A stretch of DNA of 37,368 nucleotides from Legionella fairfieldensis ATCC 49588 (lineage in GTDB: Bacteria; Pseudomonadota; Gammaproteobacteria; Legionellales; Legionellaceae). The position numbers and the translations under genes are program-made. The DNA is taken from NCBI RefSeq assembly GCF_000621525.1, contig NZ_KK211301.1, forward strand, positions 1 to 37,368, read 5' to 3'. Under the pieces are notes generated by a model. The model searched no databases. It was not told the origin of the DNA and was given only the letters and a program-made list of their open reading frames with translations. Position 1 is the stretch's first letter. Every line of letters starts with the position of its first letter. Positions 8,666 to 18,942 of the stretch are shown here, piece after piece.

Positions 8666-8694
8666 AAAAAAAAAGGCGCATGTTTGTTGCGCCT
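8666..8694 (-). terminator. Rho-independent terminator of rpmE
   Basis: On the minus strand, stem AGGCGCA (8694-8688), a 7-base loop, TGCGCCT (8680-8674), then eight T residues (8673-8666). It lies about 30 bp after the rpmE stop and before the malic enzyme start, so it separates the two transcription units. Confidence 0.85.
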
Positions 8695-8725
8695 GGCTTG
8701 TTTTCCTAACTGACAGAACGATAAA

Positions 8726-8935
8726 TTACTCGCCACGTTTCTTATAGCGGTCGCGGAATTTCTGTACTCGTCCGCCTGTATCGACCAGTTTTTGCTTGCC
8801 AGTATAGAATGGATGGCACTGTGAACAAACTTCGATAGCCAGATCCTGACCTAACGTTGAACCTGTTTCGAAGGAGTGGCCGCAACTGCAGGTCACATTA
8901 ATTGATTTATACTCGGGATGAATTGAAGCTCTCAT
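8726..8935 (-). CDS. rpmE: 50S ribosomal protein L31, zinc-binding form
   Basis: 69 residues beginning [10 protein letters not shown], the usual start of the family. The frame extends 13 codons further upstream, but that extension is not homologous and the internal ATG at 8935 has a purine-rich AGAGAG before it. The four zinc-ligand cysteines of the C+ type are present: C16 and C18 (TCSCGH) and C37 and C40 (CSQC). Also present is [20 protein letters not shown], the conserved C-terminal half. It is part of the large ribosomal subunit. It appears to be monocistronic, with its own terminator downstream. Confidence 0.97.
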   Translation of the reverse strand: MRASIHPEYKSINVTCSCGHSFETGSTLGQDLAIEVCSQCHPFYTGKQKLVDTGGRVQKFRDRYKKRGE

Positions 8936-9091
8936 AATACCACTCTCTTTAGTAAAACGAACATCGCCACCCAAACCAGGTCAGGCACCATGCTCTTCAT
9001 CAATGATGCGCAACATTAGCAGAAATCTGATTATAGATCAATTTTTTGTTGCTAATACAAGCATTATGTCCTGATTATACTTGTTTATACC

Positions 9092-9877
9092 TTATCTTTC
9101 TATCGCAAGGAGATCCAGCTCAACCCATACCGGCGCGTGATCAGATGGACGCTCCCACTTGCGTGGCGCTTTATCAATACAGGATTGTTTACATAATTTA
9201 TTTAATTCCTGACTTAATAAAATATGATCAATGCGCAACCCCCTGTTGCGGCGAAACCCCGCTGCACGATAATCCCACCAGCTAAATGATTGCTCCTCTT
9301 GTAAAAAATTACGAAAACTATCTCTTAAACCTAAAGTTAATAACGCGCGAAAGGCTTCTCGTTCAAGCGGACTAACCAACACACAGCCCTCCCATTCAAG
9401 AGGGTCATGTACATCACAATCGTCAGGCGCTATATTAAAATCCCCTACAACAGCAAGCTTTGGATAGAGAAGCATCTGTTGTTTTATAAACGCAGTCACT
9501 TTTTGTAACCACATTAATTTATAACTGTATTTTTCCGCACCCACTTCAGAACCATTCGGAACATACAAGTTAATAAGGCGCATACCCCCAATAGTCGCCG
9601 CCAAAATACGGCGTTGAGGATCTGCCAGGTCAGTGATATCAGTAACAATGTCATCCAATGGATAACGACTGACAATAGCAACGCCGTTGTAACTTTTTTG
9701 TCCTGCGTAGACCAGATGATAACCTAGCTCGGCAAAATTTTCTTTAGGGAAATTCTCATCAGTTAATTTTGTCTCTTGTAACGCAAGAACATCAATTTTC
9801 GATGATGCAAGCCAATTTAAAACCTGTTCCAGTCGAATTTTCAAAGAGTTCACATTCCAGCTCGCCAGTTTAAGCAT
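9092..9877 (-). CDS. xthA: Exodeoxyribonuclease III family AP endonuclease, copy 2
   Basis: 261 residues from ATG at 9877. An upstream ATG at 9898 is in frame, but the internal one begins MLKLASWNVNSLK, as the family does, and follows AAAGGGG. It overlaps the stop of the preceding paralogue by 8 nt (ATGCTTAA), indicating translational coupling. Magnesium-dependent endonuclease/exonuclease/phosphatase fold acting on abasic sites and 3' ends in base-excision repair. Visible active-site blocks: WNVNSLK, LALQETKL (metal-binding Glu), VVGDFNIAPDD, RNRGLRIDHILLS and PSDHAPVWVEL (catalytic Asp-His). The GLRIDHILLS form is the one nearest to classical E. coli XthA. Confidence 0.93.
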   Translation of the reverse strand: MLKLASWNVNSLKIRLEQVLNWLASSKIDVLALQETKLTDENFPKENFAELGYHLVYAGQKSYNGVAIVSRYPLDDIVTDITDLADPQRRILAATIGGMRLINLYVPNGSEVGAEKYSYKLMWLQKVTAFIKQQMLLYPKLAVVGDFNIAPDDCDVHDPLEWEGCVLVSPLEREAFRALLTLGLRDSFRNFLQEEQSFSWWDYRAAGFRRNRGLRIDHILLSQELNKLCKQSCIDKAPRKWERPSDHAPVWVELDLLAIER

Positions 9878-10655
9878 ACCAGTCCCCTTTGTATTCAATG
9901 ATTAATGGCGCATGATCAGACCAGCGTGTTTCACGTGCGACAGCGGCGCTTACTACACTATCGCGTAAACCGGGGGTAATAACCTGATAATCGATTCGCC
10001 ATCCGACATTTCTATCCCAGGCACCAGGGCTTCTGTAAGACCACCAGGTGTATTGGCCCTCTTCCTGATTGCAGAGACGAAAGGCATCCACAAACCCCAT
10101 ATCACCAAAAAGTCTATCCATCCATGCCCGCTCTTCTGGCAAAAAGCCGGAATTTTTTTGATTACCATACCAATTTTTCAGATCAATTTTTTTATGAGCA
10201 ATATTATAATCACCACAAAGAATTAATTCCCGACCTTCCTCTTTTAAACGCATTAAGTGACCTGCAAAACGTTCCAGAAAATTATATTTTACTTCTTGCC
10301 GAACATTACCGCTTGTGCCTGAGGGCAGATAAAGGGATATCACGCTCAATTTGGGATAATCAAACTGAATATAACGACCTTCATTATCACAATAATCAAA
10401 GCCCAGCCCCTTCACTACGCGCAGCGGTTTATGGCGCGCATAAATGGCAACCCCACTATACCCTTTCTTTTGAGCATCAAAATAATCGCAAAAATAATCA
10501 CGAGGACAGTATAATTCTCGTGGCGTTAATTGCTCTAATTGCGCTTTTGTTTCCTGAATACAGACAAAATCGGCATGTTGCATCGTCAACCACTCATAAA
10601 ATCCATTACGAGCCGCTGATCGCACGCCATTGGCGTTAAAACTGATTATTTTCAC
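9870..10655 (-). CDS. xthA: Exodeoxyribonuclease III family AP endonuclease, copy 1
   Basis: 261 residues from GTG at 10655, which gives the family-typical start MKIISFNANGVRSAARNGF and has an ideal GAGG ribosome binding site 7 nt upstream (sequence GAGGAAATTAGTG). The longer frame from 10718 would overlap the wrbA stop and adds unrelated residues. Catalytic blocks: FNANGVRSAA, VCIQETKAQ, LCGDYNIAHKKIDL, NVGWRIDYQVITPG and WSDHAPLIIEY. It differs from its neighbour in the GWRIDY form and in the DLKNW..N..NSGFLPEERAW block, which marks the second major branch of bacterial ExoIII proteins. Some bacteria carry both branches with divided AP-endonuclease and 3'-phosphatase roles; whether that holds here is inference. 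Confidence 0.92.
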   Translation of the reverse strand: MKIISFNANGVRSAARNGFYEWLTMQHADFVCIQETKAQLEQLTPRELYCPRDYFCDYFDAQKKGYSGVAIYARHKPLRVVKGLGFDYCDNEGRYIQFDYPKLSVISLYLPSGTSGNVRQEVKYNFLERFAGHLMRLKEEGRELILCGDYNIAHKKIDLKNWYGNQKNSGFLPEERAWMDRLFGDMGFVDAFRLCNQEEGQYTWWSYRSPGAWDRNVGWRIDYQVITPGLRDSVVSAAVARETRWSDHAPLIIEYKGDWYA

Positions 10656-10692
10656 TAATTTCCTCGATTTAAAACAGTTCATTTGAAAATCT

Positions 10693-11623
<931 letters not shown>

Positions 11624-11660
11624 CCTGGATCCTTCATTAAATCTATGTAGCAAATCAAAG

Positions 11661-11672
11661 CATGTTAACATG
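11661..11672. promoter_or_regulatory. 12-bp perfect palindrome upstream of arsC
   Basis: CATGTTAACATG is perfectly self-complementary and lies about 40 bp upstream of the arsC start, between the hairpin at 11686-11722 and the gene. It could be an operator in the arsC/yihY divergent region. No cognate regulator is identifiable. Confidence 0.35.
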
Positions 11673-11685
11673 CCTATGAAACAGT

Positions 11686-11722
11686 AAAAAAGCCCTTTGT
11701 ACCGACCAAAAAATTCAAAGGG
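11686..11722 (-). promoter_or_regulatory. Terminator-like hairpin in the arsC leader region
   Basis: Read on the minus strand: CCCTTTG (11722-11716), a 16-base loop, CAAAGGG (11699-11693), then C and six T residues (11691-11686). No minus-strand gene lies upstream for it to terminate, because yihY runs the other way. It therefore sits either in the arsC leader, as an attenuator, or acts as an insulator between divergent units. Confidence 0.45.
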
Positions 11723-11811
11723 TACGAAATTGCCGATGAAAGGCTAATTGATCGGTAAACTAATCTTAAAATATAAATATCAGATTATTTACCTTTTGAT
11801 ATACTTATATA

Positions 11812-13080
11812 ATGAAGGAATTAAAAGTTGTCTTCATGGACTGGAAACAGCGATTACTCAACAAATTATTCGAAGGCATGCGCTTTATTCGCTTTGTGGT
11901 CTTTCATTTTATTAATGATGGTTGTACCTACCGAGCTTCCGCGCTTGCTTTTACGAGCTTACTGGCCATTATTCCTTTGATGACCGTGAGTCTGGCAATT
12001 TTATCTTCTTTTCCTGTCTTCCAGGGGTTGGCGGGGCCTGTGCAGGATTTCATTTTTGATAATTTTGTTCCTGCCACAGGTAAAGCTGTACAGAATTATT
12101 TACAGCAATTTGCAGCCCAGGTCTCCAATCTTTCCATTTGGGGGGTCGCTATTTTATTTATCACCGCTTTATTAGTCATGGTGACCATTGAACGTTCTTT
12201 GAATAGGATCTGGCGGGCAAGTTCTTCAAGACATGGCGTCACCGCTTTTTTATTATATTGGGCTATTTTATCCTTAGGCCCTGTTTTACTTGGCTTAAGT
12301 CTTGCCGCCAGTTCTTATCTTTTTTCCATTCCTTTCATCAAAAACCATCCTCCTCCTTCAATTCTAATGAGTTGCACTCCTTTTCTTCTATCTTTAATCG
12401 GGTTTACTTTTTTGTATGTGGTAGTACCTAACTGTCCAGTTAAATTGAGCCATGGTTTATGGGGTGGAATAGTTGCCGCGTTACTGTTTGAATCGGCCAA
12501 ACTGGCTTTTGCTTATTATTTGGCACGTTACAACAGTTATCAATTACTTTATGGTGCCTTTGCTACTATACCTATATTTTTTGTCTGGGTGTATTGGGTG
12601 TGGATCATTACCCTTTTAGGTGCTGAAATCAGTTATGCGTTTTCAGTCCACCATCAACGCCGCACAGGAAAACCTTTAGATGGCTTCTCTCATGCCTTGC
12701 TTTGGCTATATCAACTCTGGCAGGCGCAAAAAAAAGGAAAAAGTTTATCATTTGATAGCCTGGTCAATGCCGATCCGCAACCTTTTTCCATTGATCCTAA
12801 TCAGATGCTCAATGAACTGGAGCGTCTTGAACTTATCCATGCGACAGAAAACGGCCAATTTATGCTCAGCAGAGATTTAAATCAGCTAACACTGTATTCA
12901 TTAAGCCAACAACTCCCCTACCGACTCCCCACTCATGCTGATTTGGAAGGAAGACAACCTCCGGAAATAGAGCATTTGAAACCTTTTTTTAAAAGAAATG
13001 ATTTGGAATTACAAAAAAATCTGGCCACCGATTTGAATCAACTGTTTACGAATCTTAACCAACATGATGATTCTCATTAG
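11812..13080 (+). CDS. YihY/virulence factor BrkB family inner-membrane protein
   Basis: 422 residues from ATG at 11812. An in-frame ATG at 11836 gives 414 residues and is a real alternative, because a TATAAT overlaps the first ATG (11808-11813) and could be the -10 of the promoter. About six hydrophobic segments lie in residues 35-280. The conserved family signature near the N-terminus is present as YRASALAFTSLLAIIPL, with NRIWR and FVWVYWVWIITLLGAEIS later. The C-terminal cytoplasmic part (about 285-422) resembles the winged-helix-like tail seen in longer members. Once misannotated as RNase BN, the family has no agreed biochemical function. The gene diverges from the arsC operon and is followed by the thioesterase gene on the same strand. 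Confidence 0.9.
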   Translation: MKELKVVFMDWKQRLLNKLFEGMRFIRFVVFHFINDGCTYRASALAFTSLLAIIPLMTVSLAILSSFPVFQGLAGPVQDFIFDNFVPATGKAVQNYLQQFAAQVSNLSIWGVAILFITALLVMVTIERSLNRIWRASSSRHGVTAFLLYWAILSLGPVLLGLSLAASSYLFSIPFIKNHPPPSILMSCTPFLLSLIGFTFLYVVVPNCPVKLSHGLWGGIVAALLFESAKLAFAYYLARYNSYQLLYGAFATIPIFFVWVYWVWIITLLGAEISYAFSVHHQRRTGKPLDGFSHALLWLYQLWQAQKKGKSLSFDSLVNADPQPFSIDPNQMLNELERLELIHATENGQFMLSRDLNQLTLYSLSQQLPYRLPTHADLEGRQPPEIEHLKPFFKRNDLELQKNLATDLNQLFTNLNQHDDSH

Positions 13081-13149
13081 AAAAGAATGGACTGGCTGGG
13101 TAAACAAGGAAATCTTTGCTAAGATTTAAAAAAACATCCAAAAAACGTT

Positions 13150-13593
13150 ATGAAATTTTCTACTTTATTGTATTTAATGCGCTTTTGGCCACCTTTTCTA
13201 GGAGCAGGGATTCGCGTTATGGAATACAGTAAGGATTATTGCTCCCTTACAGTTCAGATGAAAATGCATTTTTGGAATAAAAATTACGTAGGCTCTCATT
13301 ATGGCGGTTCTCTTTATTCCATGACTGATCCTTTTTATATGTTGATGCTAATGAAAATTCTGGGTAAAAATTATATTATTTGGGATAAATCAGCAACTAT
13401 TCATTATAAAAAACCAGCTTATGGTAAAGTTTTTGCCAAATTTGAACTTTTACCGGCGCAAATAGAAACAATTAAACAGCAAGTCGATAATCAATTGAAA
13501 TGCGAACCTGTTTTCGAAATTTCAGTTACAGACTCGCAAGGAGCAACAGTTGCCAGAGTAGTCAAAACGCTGTACATAAAGAAAAAGACGTAA
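13150..13593 (+). CDS. DUF4442 hot-dog fold thioesterase-like protein
   Basis: 147 residues. Characteristic DUF4442 text is visible: RFWPPFLGAGIRV at the start, VQMKMHFWNKNYVGSHYGGSLYSMTDPFYMLM in the middle and IIWDKSATIHYKKPAYG after it. The family has the PaaI-type hot-dog fold and is assumed to hydrolyse acyl-CoA thioesters, but substrates are not established. It lies 69 bp downstream of yihY in the same direction and may be cotranscribed. Note that residues 50-75 are conserved in the family even though they resemble a membrane helix. Confidence 0.88.
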   Translation: MKFSTLLYLMRFWPPFLGAGIRVMEYSKDYCSLTVQMKMHFWNKNYVGSHYGGSLYSMTDPFYMLMLMKILGKNYIIWDKSATIHYKKPAYGKVFAKFELLPAQIETIKQQVDNQLKCEPVFEISVTDSQGATVARVVKTLYIKKKT

Positions 13594-13739
13594 CTGCCAG
13601 TTTATTTTTTATTAAACATCCATTCATTACCTGCGTCCCACAGACAAATCCCGAGAGATCTTCTTATTTTTTTGCAACTCATGGGTAATTGATTTATTTG
13701 AGATTATTTGCCTTCCTGTGATTTTTATTGAGGTCATCT

Positions 13740-13862
13740 TCTCTCAAGCAAAGTGATGAGATAAGTTTGAGAATAGATTCCCGTTTTCACGGGAATGACA
13801 CAAAATAATGTTGATGTCATCCCCGTGAAGTTGGGGAGGGATCTTCTTTCAAGCAACGTAGG
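13740..13862 (-). repeat. Palindromic repeat family, copy B
   Basis: Read on the minus strand it matches copy C (22105-22240) over about 110 bases: a hairpin around CTTCACGGGGATGACATCAA, then CATTCCCGTGAAAACGGGAA with a perfect TTCCCGT/ACGGGAA stem, then TCTATTCTCAAA, CTCATCACTTTGCTTGAGAG. It fills most of the 381-bp gap between the convergent thioesterase and hslU genes (13594-13974). No gene or clear terminator is seen in the rest of that gap. Confidence 0.75.
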
Positions 13863-13974
13863 CATTTTCTTATGTTGATGCCATTGCGAGCACACTTACC
13901 ACAAACTTTCAGGTTTCAGGTAATTTTTATGGCCAAGAACACCATAGATCTGCTCTGAAAGCGATGATTACTTA

Positions 13975-15297
13975 TTACAAAATATAACGTGTTAAATCTT
14001 CATCGGCTAACAATTTGCCTAAATGGGCCTCAACATAAGCGGCATCCACATGGACAGTTTCACCTGCCTTGTCGGTTGCGTCAAAGGAAACAACCTCCAG
14101 TAAACGTTCCACCACCGTGTATAAGCGGCGGGCACCGATGTTTTCAGTCCGCTCATTCACATTCCATGCTACTTCTGCAATACGACGAATGCCCGTTGCA
14201 TCAAAAGACAATTGCAATCCTTCTGTTTCCATCAGGGCAGCATACTGTTGTGTCAGTGAACTACTGGGTTCTGTTAAAATACGCACAAAATCATCAACGC
14301 CAAGAGCAGACAATTCAACACGAATAGGCAAGCGTCCCTGAAGTTCTGCTATCAGATCAGAGGGTTTCGCAACATGAAAAGCGCCAGAGGCAATAAATAA
14401 AATATGATCGGATTTAATCATGCCATATTTAGTGGAAACCGTGGTTCCTTCAACTAAAGGCAACAGATCTCGTTGCACCCCTTCTCGTGACACATCTCCG
14501 CCCCCATGCTCAGCACGTTTTGCCACTTTATCCAACTCATCGATAAAAACAATACCATTTTGTTCGATATTTTCTATAGCCCGAGTTTTAATGTCTTCTT
14601 CATTAATCAATTTACCCGCTTCTTCTTCACGCAAAAGCTTCATCGCTTTAGCTACAGTCAATTTGCGTGTTTTAGTGCGACTGCTGCCTATTTGTTGAAA
14701 CATGGATTGTAATTGGCTGGTCATTTCTTCCATGCCCGGGGGAGCCATAATTTCTACCCCCACCGAACTTGTTGCCAATTCTATCTCCACCTCATTATCA
14801 TTGAGAGTACCTTCGCGCAACTGTTTACGGAAAATTTGTCGTGTTGAAGACTCTTTCTCACTGGAAACCAGACTACCTCGGGCCGGGGGTAACAGTACAT
14901 CCAAAATGCGATCTTCTGCCGCTTCTTCGGCCTGATTTTCCACTTTTTTCATGGCCCTTTCGCGTTCTTGTTTAACAGCAATGTCAGCCAAATCACGAAT
15001 GATAGAATCAACATCACGTCCCACATAACCCACTTCAGTAAATTTGGTGGCCTCTACCTTAAGAAAAGGAGCCTGAGCTAATTTTGCCAACCGGCGGGCA
15101 ATTTCAGTTTTACCTACGCCCGTTGGCCCGATCATCAAAATATTTTTGGGCATAATTTCATTACGCAAGGCAGGGTCTTTAATTTGCATGCGCCGCCAGC
15201 GATTACGTAAAGCGATCGCCACTGCTCGTTTTGCTTCATCCTGACCAATAATGTGCTTATCCAGTTCCTGCACAATTTCTCTGGGAGTCATCATCAT
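13975..15297 (-). CDS. hslU: ATP-dependent protease ATPase subunit HslU
   Basis: 440 residues from ATG at 15297, one base after the hslV stop; E. coli HslU is 443. The frame extends 10 codons into hslV, but [19 protein letters not shown] is the family start. AAA+ unfoldase that feeds substrates to the HslV peptidase. Walker A is GPTGVGKT (residues 57-64), and Walker B is VFIDELDK in the second half. Between them lies the variable I-domain (about 110-240), rich in Glu and Arg. Sensor and arginine-finger regions [21 protein letters not shown] are intact, and the C-terminus ends DEDLTRYIL, the tail that docks into HslV. Cotranscribed with hslV from the heat-shock-type promoter at 15880-15906. 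Confidence 0.97.
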   Translation of the reverse strand: MMMTPREIVQELDKHIIGQDEAKRAVAIALRNRWRRMQIKDPALRNEIMPKNILMIGPTGVGKTEIARRLAKLAQAPFLKVEATKFTEVGYVGRDVDSIIRDLADIAVKQERERAMKKVENQAEEAAEDRILDVLLPPARGSLVSSEKESSTRQIFRKQLREGTLNDNEVEIELATSSVGVEIMAPPGMEEMTSQLQSMFQQIGSSRTKTRKLTVAKAMKLLREEEAGKLINEEDIKTRAIENIEQNGIVFIDELDKVAKRAEHGGGDVSREGVQRDLLPLVEGTTVSTKYGMIKSDHILFIASGAFHVAKPSDLIAELQGRLPIRVELSALGVDDFVRILTEPSSSLTQQYAALMETEGLQLSFDATGIRRIAEVAWNVNERTENIGARRLYTVVERLLEVVSFDATDKAGETVHVDAAYVEAHLGKLLADEDLTRYIL

Positions 15298-15298
15298 A

Positions 15299-15847
15299 TT
15301 ATTCACTGTCACTATCCAATTCTTCAATGGTTAAGTTATGGTTGGTATAAATACAGATATCGCCTGCAATATTCAAACTTTTACGCACGATATCAACCGC
15401 AGACAATTTGGTATTTTCCAGAAGAGCGCGAGCAGCCGCCTGAGCAAAAGGTCCACCCGAACCAATGGCAATCAGGCCCTCCTCCGGCTCTATAACATCA
15501 CCATTTCCGGTAATAATGAGTGAAGCATTACTGTCTGCTACTGCTAATAAGGCTTCCAGACGACGCAAAATTTTGTCGGTACGCCAGTCTTTAGCCAATT
15601 CGACCGCAGCACGTACCAAATGCCCTTGATGCATATCCAGTTTGCGCTCAAAACGTTCAAATAAAGTAAAAGCGTCGGCTGTACCTCCTGCAAAACCTGC
15701 AATCACTTGATCTTTATACAAGCGGCGCACTTTACGAGCATTGCCTTTCATCACTGTATTACCCAATGTCACCTGACCATCCCCTCCGATCACCACTTTC
15801 TTGCCTCGCCTGACCGACAGGATGGTCGTACCACGATATTGTTCCAA
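15299..15847 (-). CDS. hslV: ATP-dependent protease peptidase subunit HslV
   Basis: 182 residues, N-terminal nucleophile hydrolase forming the double-hexamer core of the HslUV protease. The start is TTG at 15847, with GAGGG six bases upstream. The protein begins [15 protein letters not shown], so the catalytic threonine is residue 7 and a six-residue propeptide must be removed; in E. coli it directly follows Met. Other conserved parts: [60 protein letters not shown]. hslU follows after one base. The C-terminal extension SDSE is acidic. No nearby recombinase gene, so this is the usual chromosomal pair. Confidence 0.97.
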   Translation of the reverse strand: MEQYRGTTILSVRRGKKVVIGGDGQVTLGNTVMKGNARKVRRLYKDQVIAGFAGGTADAFTLFERFERKLDMHQGHLVRAAVELAKDWRTDKILRRLEALLAVADSNASLIITGNGDVIEPEEGLIAIGSGGPFAQAAARALLENTKLSAVDIVRKSLNIAGDICIYTNHNLTIEELDSDSE

Positions 15848-15879
15848 AATACACCCTCGATTACCGTATGAAAAACTTT

Positions 15880-15906
15880 AGATGGGGATCAGAAAGAAAA
15901 AATCAA
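15880..15906 (-). promoter_or_regulatory. Sigma-32 (heat-shock) type promoter of hslVU
   Basis: On the minus strand: TTGATT (15906-15901), 13-base spacer, CCCCATCT (15887-15880). This closely matches the RpoH consensus (CTTGAA, about 13-14 bases, CCCCATnT). Initiation would fall about 25 nt before the hslV TTG start. The E. coli hslVU operon is controlled by sigma-32, which agrees. Confidence 0.7.
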
Positions 15907-15919
15907 TAGTGGCAAAAAA

Positions 15920-16360
15920 TTAAATCAAGTTTGCCGAATAACATTGACTGCATATTCCTTTCAATTCGATAGCATCCTTACCAAGATGAAATTCACTCGC
16001 CTGAGATAATTTTTCCAATAAATTGTGTATTGCATCATCATACAATTCACTGACCTGATAACAGTTACTACATACCATCAAGATCTCAGAGGGCCGATGC
16101 TTCGCGGGTTCATGACACAATGTATACGATTGGATGGATTCAATTTTGTGTACTACGCCATAATCTACAAAATAATCCAGTACGCGATATATTGTGGGCG
16201 GTTTTGAGTTTTGCTTGATTTGCACCAGATGATCAAGGATTTCATAAGCTTTTAACGGTTTTTCTGCACACCATAAAATAAACAATACCCCTTTACGAAC
16301 CGAGGTCAATTTCAGATTTATTGAAGCGCAATAGTCAAGAAACGAAGCAGGATAGGTCAT
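15920..16360 (-). CDS. zur: Fur-family transcriptional regulator, Zur-like
   Basis: 146 residues. Winged-helix N-terminal half with LTSVRKGVLFILW (helix lead-in) and KPPTIYRVLDYFVDYGVVHKIES, the Fur-family recognition helix and wing. Structural zinc site formed by two CxxC pairs, CSNC (97-100) and CSQC (137-140). The strongly shortened metal-binding half and the ICSQC-near-the-end arrangement resemble Zur (zinc uptake regulator) more than Fur. The Fur-type HHHDH motif is absent: the corresponding stretch is AKHRPSEILMVCSNC. The start ATG has no good ribosome binding site. It lies alone between deoB and hslV on the minus strand; no zinc transporter genes are in the window. Confidence 0.8.
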   Translation of the reverse strand: MTYPASFLDYCASINLKLTSVRKGVLFILWCAEKPLKAYEILDHLVQIKQNSKPPTIYRVLDYFVDYGVVHKIESIQSYTLCHEPAKHRPSEILMVCSNCYQVSELYDDAIHNLLEKLSQASEFHLGKDAIELKGICSQCYSANLI

Positions 16361-16425
16361 TAGTTAATTGATTCTATTTTTCAGAACAGAAAGTCTAACA
16401 TAGTTTGAATAGTAACTCCGTCAGG

Positions 16426-17649
16426 TTACCCCACAAAAGAAACCCCATGCGCCAGGGGAGAAATTCCTAAATAGTGAGCCACACTTTGTCCAATATCAGC
16501 AAAAGTATCTCGCCTTCCAATAAATTGACTAGCGAACTTCGGCCCAAAAAATAACACAGGAATATGTTCTCTGGTATGGTCTGAACCGGGAAAGGTGGGA
16601 TCACAACCGTGATCGGCCGCAATAACCACCAAATCGTCAGCTTCCAGCAAATCAAATAATTCAGGTAAACGCGTATCAAACTGTTCAAGTGCGTGTGCAT
16701 ACCCGGCAACATCACGTCGATGACCATAAGAAGAATCAAAATCAACAAAATTGGTAAAAATCAAACTCCCTGCCGGTGCCGTTTGCATTGCCTTAAGCGT
16801 AGCATCAAATAAGGCCATGTTATCACCCGCTTTAATCGTCTGGGTTAGCCCCTGATGAGCAAAAATATCAGCAATTTTACCAATTGCAATGACTTCCCGG
16901 CCGGCTTCTTTCAAATAATCGAGTAAGGTGGGCGCAGGAGGCAGGGTTGCATAATCCCGCCGATTAGCTGTGCGTGTAAAAGCCCCTGTTTCACCGATAA
17001 AAGGTCGGGCAATAACACGGCCAATCTGATACTCGTCTACCAGCTTGCGAGCGATTTCACAAATTTCATACAATCGCTCTAATCCAAAACAGGTTTCATG
17101 AGCAGCAATCTGAAACACACTATCCGCAGACGTATAAACAATAGGCTTGCCGGACTTAAGATGTTCTGCACCTAATTCGTCAATAATGACAGTTCCCGAT
17201 GCATGCTTTTGCCCAAGCACGCCGGGTAAACCGGCTTGCTTGATGAACTCATCAATAAGCGCCCGTGGAAAACAAGGTTGCTGATCCGGAAAATACCCCC
17301 ATTCAAACGTCACAGGGACCCCTGCAAGTTCCCAATGGCCGCTAGGCGTATCTTTACCAAGGCTTTGTTCCACAGCATAACCATAATATCCACCGGGTTC
17401 TTTAAGCGTTGCCAAATCCACAAAGCGGATACCCGAACTGGCTACCGCGGCATGATAGAGTCCTAAATCAGCCAGATTGGGAATTTGTAATAAACCCTGA
17501 CGCAGCCCGTCTTTATTAGCCAGACTGTTCTGACACGCTTCGTAGATATGAACTAAAGTATTGGCTCCCTCATCACCATAACGAGGTGCATCAAGGCTGG
17601 CCCCGATGCCTAACGAATCCATTAATAAAATACAAACACGTCCTGTCAT
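16426..17649 (-). CDS. deoB: Phosphopentomutase
   Basis: 407 residues, identical in length to the E. coli enzyme. Interconverts (deoxy)ribose 1-phosphate and 5-phosphate, linking nucleoside breakdown to central metabolism. Alkaline-phosphatase superfamily: the metal-binding Asp near the start ([10 protein letters not shown]), the phosphorylated-residue block [44 protein letters not shown], and the C-terminal metal site [22 protein letters not shown] are all intact. The ATG is one base after the stop of the upstream permease gene (phtD), so the two are surely in one operon. Last gene of tdk-phtC-phtD-deoB. Confidence 0.97.
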   Translation of the reverse strand: MTGRVCILLMDSLGIGASLDAPRYGDEGANTLVHIYEACQNSLANKDGLRQGLLQIPNLADLGLYHAAVASSGIRFVDLATLKEPGGYYGYAVEQSLGKDTPSGHWELAGVPVTFEWGYFPDQQPCFPRALIDEFIKQAGLPGVLGQKHASGTVIIDELGAEHLKSGKPIVYTSADSVFQIAAHETCFGLERLYEICEIARKLVDEYQIGRVIARPFIGETGAFTRTANRRDYATLPPAPTLLDYLKEAGREVIAIGKIADIFAHQGLTQTIKAGDNMALFDATLKAMQTAPAGSLIFTNFVDFDSSYGHRRDVAGYAHALEQFDTRLPELFDLLEADDLVVIAADHGCDPTFPGSDHTREHIPVLFFGPKFASQFIGRRDTFADIGQSVAHYLGISPLAHGVSFVG

Positions 17650-17650
17650 G

Positions 17651-18931
17651 TTATTTCTCTACTTGTCGACAATAGGTTTCTTTTAAGCCTAATAATCCGA
17701 ATAACGCTATAATTAGCCCTACGGGGAAAATGATGGCGGCGTATTGATAATCTGCCAGAGAATACACCGGAACCCCATTTAAAAGTTGCATTCCACCGTG
17801 TTTTACTAAAAGCATAGTAAACAAATTTTGATAAATAACATAACCACCCTGGGTTAAAATAGAGACAACACTGACCGCGGTAGCCGTTATTAACGGGGAA
17901 CTACTCTCTGCAACCAACGCATAACTGATAACCTGCGATGCGGTAAAAAAACCAAGCAGGAAAAATAAAACTTTCATTTCCGGTAAAGAAACAGGGACAA
18001 AAAGAATAATAAGTATGGTCAATAAAGAAGCCAATACACCTGCTTTCATTGGTAATAGACGCAAGCCTAATTTGTCGGAACACCAGCCAATCAAAGGCCC
18101 CCCAATAATTGCGCCAAGAAAAAGCATGGAGTTCACTACTGCCGCATCTTCTTTGGAAACGCCCATTTTTTGGACCAAATAAAGTGAACCCATCATTGCA
18201 CCGTATACTGCGATTGCCATGTTCATCAAACTGGTATAAAGAGCCGCCCTCAATATCTGCGGATTAAAATAGGTTTTTTTTGCCATGGCCAATACATTAA
18301 TTTTCTGCTTCAGTTTTTTTCCTGAATCCTGCGTTTTATCAATGATGCCAAAGCACATCAGAACAAGCATGATCAAGCCAAGCCAACCCACTTGCATCAA
18401 TGCGTCACGCCAACCAATCTGTGCAACCAGCCTGGTCAGAGGATATTGGGCCAACATACCTCCAGTCATAGCCATCGTAACAATTGCTCCGGTTATCATA
18501 GCCATACGTTGAGGAGGAAACCAGCGAGAAGCGATCCGAACCGGACCAAGAAAACAAAAAGCACTTCCTATTCCCGTTATGAAGCGACAAAATAGAGCAA
18601 CGTAAAATGATTGAGCCTGCGCCAGAACAAATGTACTTAAAACACAAAGCAACATGGCAATAAGAATGGTTTTTTTAGTAGAGAATTTATCAAGTACCAA
18701 TCCGGCAACAAAAAGAAAAATAACATTGGATAGATAATAAATGCTCGATAAATAAGCCATTTTATCGGCATGCACATGAAAGTCACGCATGATATTATCA
18801 GCTATTGATGCGAACATATTTCCTTGAATGAATTCATAAAAGAAAAATAGTGAAGCACTAAAACAAACTATCCAGGGTAAAAACTGAGCTGACAATTTCT
18901 CATTTCCCTTATATTCTTCTACCATCTGCAT
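17651..18931 (-). CDS. phtD: MFS transporter, PhtD-like (nucleoside uptake)
   Basis: 426 residues from ATG at 18931. The frame extends 32 codons further into the upstream permease gene, but that extension is cysteine-rich and unlike any permease, while GAGGAG at 18939-18944 (overlapping the upstream stop) sits 7 nt before this ATG. Twelve hydrophobic helices. The loop signature is [12 protein letters not shown], where most MFS proteins have D-R-x-G-R, and [13 protein letters not shown] is in the second half. In L. pneumophila, PhtC and PhtD support thymidine salvage; the location directly between phtC and deoB, with tdk upstream, supports the same identity here. Which of the pair is C and which is D is assigned from gene order only. 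Confidence 0.8.
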   Translation of the reverse strand: MQMVEEYKGNEKLSAQFLPWIVCFSASLFFFYEFIQGNMFASIADNIMRDFHVHADKMAYLSSIYYLSNVIFLFVAGLVLDKFSTKKTILIAMLLCVLSTFVLAQAQSFYVALFCRFITGIGSAFCFLGPVRIASRWFPPQRMAMITGAIVTMAMTGGMLAQYPLTRLVAQIGWRDALMQVGWLGLIMLVLMCFGIIDKTQDSGKKLKQKINVLAMAKKTYFNPQILRAALYTSLMNMAIAVYGAMMGSLYLVQKMGVSKEDAAVVNSMLFLGAIIGGPLIGWCSDKLGLRLLPMKAGVLASLLTILIILFVPVSLPEMKVLFFLLGFFTASQVISYALVAESSSPLITATAVSVVSILTQGGYVIYQNLFTMLLVKHGGMQLLNGVPVYSLADYQYAAIIFPVGLIIALFGLLGLKETYCRQVEK

Positions 18932-18942
18932 AAAAAAACTCC

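Noticed and set aside
10124-10639. Plus-strand open frame of 171 codons
   Set aside because: Lies wholly antisense to a well-supported exonuclease III gene and shows no recognisable protein features.
15920-16360. Classical Fur iron regulator
   Set aside because: The histidine-rich metal motif of Fur is missing and the cysteine arrangement suits Zur better.
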